Of a stretch of DNA of 64,000 bases, positions 60,184 through 64,000 are shown in pieces. Source of the stretch: Rutidosis leptorrhynchoides (Eukaryota > Streptophyta > Magnoliopsida > Asterales > Asteraceae); the NCBI RefSeq assembly GCF_046630445.1, contig NC_092338.1:147383501-147447500 (forward strand), read 5' to 3'. The number at the start of each line of letters is the position of its first letter. Within the stretch, counting starts at the first letter, position 1. The notes under the pieces were generated by a model. It was not told the DNA's origin. It saw only the letters and a program-made list of their open reading frames with translations, and ran no database searches. A program made the position numbers and the translations under genes.

Positions 60184-60445
60184 ACTGTAGCAAATAGTGT
60201 GTATTGTAGCAAATAGTATTTACTGCAGCAAAGTCATTTTTTACTGTAGCAAAGTCATTTTTACTGTAGCAAAGTCATTTTTTACTGTAGCAAATAGTGT
60301 TCTAATGTAGCAAGCCATTTTTACTGTAGCAAATACTGATTTTCGAAAACACTGTAGCAAAATGATTTTTACTGTAACAAATAGTGATTTTCGAAAACAC
60401 TGTAGTTTTTCGGTTACTGTAGCAATTCGAAAATACTGTAGTAAA
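60184..60445 (-). repeat. Phased TTTGCTACAGT array in family F LTR
   Basis: About 13 copies of TGTAGCAAA or close variants (plus strand). TGTAGC starts at 60186, 60205, 60224, 60245, 60265, 60286, 60306, 60325, 60353, 60373, 60401, 60419 and 60437, mostly 18-21 bp apart. The sequence between copies is not conserved, so this is a spaced motif array and no simple tandem repeat. Confidence 0.88.
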
Positions 60446-60642
60446 TTAGTGTTTTACTTATTCATCTTAAACGTTTTAGTTAACTTATCTAAATATCAAT
60501 CGAATCAATAAATGAATGTTACTATCGTTTACTAAATAACTTGAAATTATATATATGTATATATCTTTATTTAATATACATAAACCAGTTTTTAAATACA
60601 CATTGCAAGTTATTTATGAATAATTAATATTCCAACTTATTA

Positions 60643-60699
<57 letters not shown>

Positions 60700-60870
60700 A
60701 TTTACAAATAGATGTTCATGAATCGTCGGTCAATAGTCAAAGGTTAACTGAATATATAATATTAGTTCAAAAAGTTTGAGAATCAATATTACAGAATTTG
60801 CTTATCGTGTCGGAAACATATAAAGATTAAGTTTAAATTTGGTCGGAAATTTTCGGGTTGTCACATTGTA

Positions 60871-61114
60871 CTAGCTTTTGATCAAGTAATGTAATCAATT
60901 TGTGGTTGTGATGGTTATTATCTATGTTTTCAGAAGAAAAAAAAGTGTATCAGATCTTTACAAATTGGTTGTTAAACTGAGTCGGAGTCGTTTCACAACT
61001 TTACAACTTTTTTGCCAAAAATCACATGTAGTGCATTCTACAAGACCAACTATAGAAAGCGGCTAATTCTGCTCCACTTTCAAAATTTGAATTTTTTTAC
61101 TCTTAAGGGACTGT
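60871..61114 (+). mobile_element. Old host gypsy LTR element, fragment 4
   Basis: Host sequence resumes after the second TTGTA. No ORF is present. It is cut at 61114 by the next family D insertion, whose left flank is ACTGT (61110-61114). Confidence 0.5.
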
Positions 61115-64000
61115 TGTAGTGACCCAAACTTTTCCATGTTTATATATATTAAATGAAATTATTATTTACATGATTAAGTATTTCCAACATGTTAAGTAAT
61201 CAAACTTGTTAAGACTTGATTAATTGAAATAGGTTTCATATAGACAATTGACCACCCAAGTTGACCGGTGACTCACGAACGTTAAAACTTGTAAAAACTA
61301 TATGATGACATATATATGATTATATATATAGTTAAAATGATATTATGATAAGTAAGTATCTCATTAGGTATTTTAACAATGAGTTATATACATAAAATTG
61401 AGTTTATTGAATTAAGAAACTCGAAACGGTATATATAACGATTATCGTTATAATAACGTCTTATTAAATACATATGAATCATATTAAGATATTGATACAC
61501 TATGTTTAATCATGATAAATGATAACTAAACATGTCATTAAGTGTATTAACAATGAACTACATATGTAAAAACAAGACTACTAACTTAAGGATTTCGAAA
61601 CGAGACATATATGTAACGATTATCGTTGTAACGACATTTAACTGTATATATATCATACTAAGATATATTATATATCATAATATCATGATAATGAAACAAT
61701 TTAACATCTCTTTAGATATAATAAACAATGGGTTAACAACATTTAACAAGACCGTTAACCTAAAGGTTTCAAAACAACATATACATGTAACGACTAACGA
61801 TGACTTAACGACTCAGTTAAAATGTATTTACATGTATTGTTTTAATATGTATTTATATACTTTTGAAAGATTTCAAGACACTTATCAAAATACTTCTACT
61901 TAACAAAAATTCTTATAATTACATCCTCGTTCAGTTTCATCAACAATTCTACTCGTATGCACCCGTATTCGTACTCGTACAATACACAGCTTCTAAATGT
62001 ATGTACTATTGGTATATACACTCCAATGATCAGCTCTTAGCAGACCATGTGAGTCACCTAACACATGTGGGAACCATCATTTGGCAACTAGCATGAAATA
62101 TCTCATAAAATTACCAAAATATTAGTAATCATTCATGACTTATTTACATGAAAACAAAATTACATATCCTTTATATCTAATCCATATACCAACGACCAAA
62201 AGCACCTTCAAACACTTTCATTCTTCAATTTTCTTCATCTAATTGATCTCTCTCAAGTTCCATCTTCAAGTTCTAAGTGTTCTTCATAAATTCTATAAGT
62301 TCTAGTTTCATAAAATAAAGATACTTCCAAGTTTGCTAGCTTACTTCCAATCTTGAAAAGTGATCATCCAACCTCAATAAATCTTTATTATTTATAGTAG
62401 GTTATCTTTCTAATTCAAGGTAATACTCATATTCAAACTTTGGTTCAATTTCTATAACTATAACAATCTTATTTCGAGTGATGATCTTACTTGAACTTGT
62501 TTTCGTGTCATGATTCTACTTCAAGAACTTTCAAGCCATCCAAGGATCCTTTGAAGCTAGATCCATTTGTTTCTTTTCCAGTAGGTTTATCCATAAAACT
62601 TGAGGTAGTAATTATGTTCATAATATCATTCGATTCATACACATAAAGCTATCTTATTCGAAGGTTTAAACTTGAAATCACTAGAACATAGTTTAGTTAA
62701 TTCTAAACTTGTTGGCAAATAAAAGTTAATCCTTCTAACTTGACTTTTAAAATCAACTAAACACATGTCCTATATCTATATGATATGCTAACTTAATGAT
62801 TTAAAACCTGAAAACACGAAAAACACCGTAAAATCGAACATACATCGTCGTAGTAACACTGCGGGCTGTTTTGGGTTTGATAATTAAAAACTATGATAAA
62901 CTTTGATTTAAAATTTGTTCTTCTGGGAAAATTATTTTTCTTATGAACATGAAACTATATCCAAAAATCATGGTTAAACTCAAAGTGGAAGTATGTTTTT
63001 CAAAATGGTCATCAAGACGTCGTTTTTTCGACTGAAATGACTACCTCTTACAAAAACGACTTGTAACTTATATTTACGACTATAAACCTATACTTTTTCT
63101 GTTTAGATTCATAAAATAGAGTTCAATATGAAACCATATCAATTTGATTCACTCAAAACGGATTTAAAACGAAGAAGTTATGGGTAAAATAAGATTGAAT
63201 ATTTTTTGATTGTTGTAGCTACGGGAAATATTGTAACAAATCTATATTAATCATATCCGAGCTAACTTATACTGTATTATACATGTATTCTAATATATTA
63301 TGTAATCTTGGGATACCATAGACACGTATGCAAATGTTTTGACATATCATATCGACCCATCTCTATATATTATTTGGAACAACCATAGACACTCTATATG
63401 CAGTAATGTTGGAGTTAGCTATACAGGGTTGAGGTTGATTCCAAAAATATATATACTTTGAGTTGTGATCTAGCCTGAGACGTGTATACACTGGGTCGTG
63501 GATTGATTCAAGATAATATATATCAATTTATTTCTGTACATTTAACTATGGACAACTAGTTGTAGGTTACTAACGAGGACAGTTGACTTAATAAACTTAA
63601 AACATCAAAATGTATTAAAAGTGTTGTAAATATATTTTGAACATACTTTAATATATATGTACATATTTGTTATAGGTTCGTGAATCGACCAGTGGCCAAG
63701 TCTTACTTCCCGACGAAGTAAAAATCTGTGAAAGTGAGTTATAGTCCCACTTTTAAAATCTAATATTTTGGGATGAGAATACATGCAGTTTTATAAATGT
63801 TTTACGAAATAGACACAAGTAAATGAAACTACATTATATGGGTGAATGATCGAAGCCGAATATTTCCCTTTTGCTTGGTAACCTAAGAATTAGTAAACCG
63901 ATTTACTAATTGACGTGAATCTTAAAGATAGATCTATTGGGCCTAACGAACCCCATCCAAAGGACCGGATGCTTTAGTACTTTGATGTTGTTTTTATCAT
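61115..64000 (+). mobile_element. Third family D LTR copy, runs off the window
   Basis: Starts TGTAGTGACCCAAAC and follows 44986-47764 closely to the window end, including the leader-like block, the AACGAT/ATCGTT palindromes and the CAACC/GTTGAGG landmarks. Small ORFs inside (for example 61532-62096) are also present in the other copies in broken form and are not genes. Confidence 0.88.

Noticed and set aside
61532-62096. Small ORFs in the last family D LTR
   Set aside because: The same stretches in the other D copies are broken by stops and indels, so no coding constraint is visible.

Overview
This window reads as nuclear DNA of a flowering plant (eudicot). It has GT/AG introns, a chloroplast-targeted protease gene, a cytosolic-type HSP70 gene and a very high load of LTR retrotransposons. 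The AT-rich background and the look of the multi-kilobase gypsy LTRs suggest a daisy-family (Asteraceae) genome, but that is an impression from memory and was not tested.

Layout. 1-8.7 kb: the decayed 3' end of a Ty3/gypsy chromovirus-like pol, its LTR, a second truncated LTR of the same family, then another gypsy LTR with its upstream internal end. 10.2-14.8 kb: a decayed plant LINE (L1 type) split by two insertions. 14.8-17.25 kb: a gypsy-type solo LTR. 17.6-18.27 kb: a duplicated and inverted block carrying heat-shock-element-like sites, directly upstream of an HSP70 gene (18277-20713, two exons, C-terminally short). 21810-29500 (minus strand): a complete 13-exon gene for a chloroplast glutamyl endopeptidase (prolyl-oligopeptidase family S9D). 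I reconstructed every splice junction and the 953-codon frame closes. Its introns hold about 900 bp of a perfect hexanucleotide repeat, a hAT-like MITE and a tRNA-derived SINE. The two genes converge.

30.2-64.0 kb is one nest of transposons, resolved here through target-site duplications (TSDs). An old gypsy LTR element (fragments at about 30.2-30.75, 38.95-38.97, 42.88-44.44 and 60.87-61.11 kb) was hit by a young copia element (30747-38944, TSD CTTTC), by a solo LTR called family D (38970-42881, TSD TTATA), by a solo LTR called family F (44438-60865, TSD TTGTA) and by a second family D copy that runs off the window (from 61115). Inside F sits a third family D solo LTR (44986-58524, TSD CAACC). 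Inside that sits a large non-autonomous element E with two LTRs of about 3.1 kb (47765-57995, TSD TTCTA).

The most unusual signal lies in the long LTRs. Several families carry (i) palindromes with a single central base and a CG-N-CG core, spaced about 20 bp apart, (ii) clusters of hairpins whose stem sequence changes in a compensatory way while the loop stays constant, and (iii) intron-like splice signals with a conserved hairpin just before the acceptor whose closing base pair is G-C, A-T or C-G in different families. These suggest structured LTR leader RNA and a phased protein-binding array. All alignments were done by eye.
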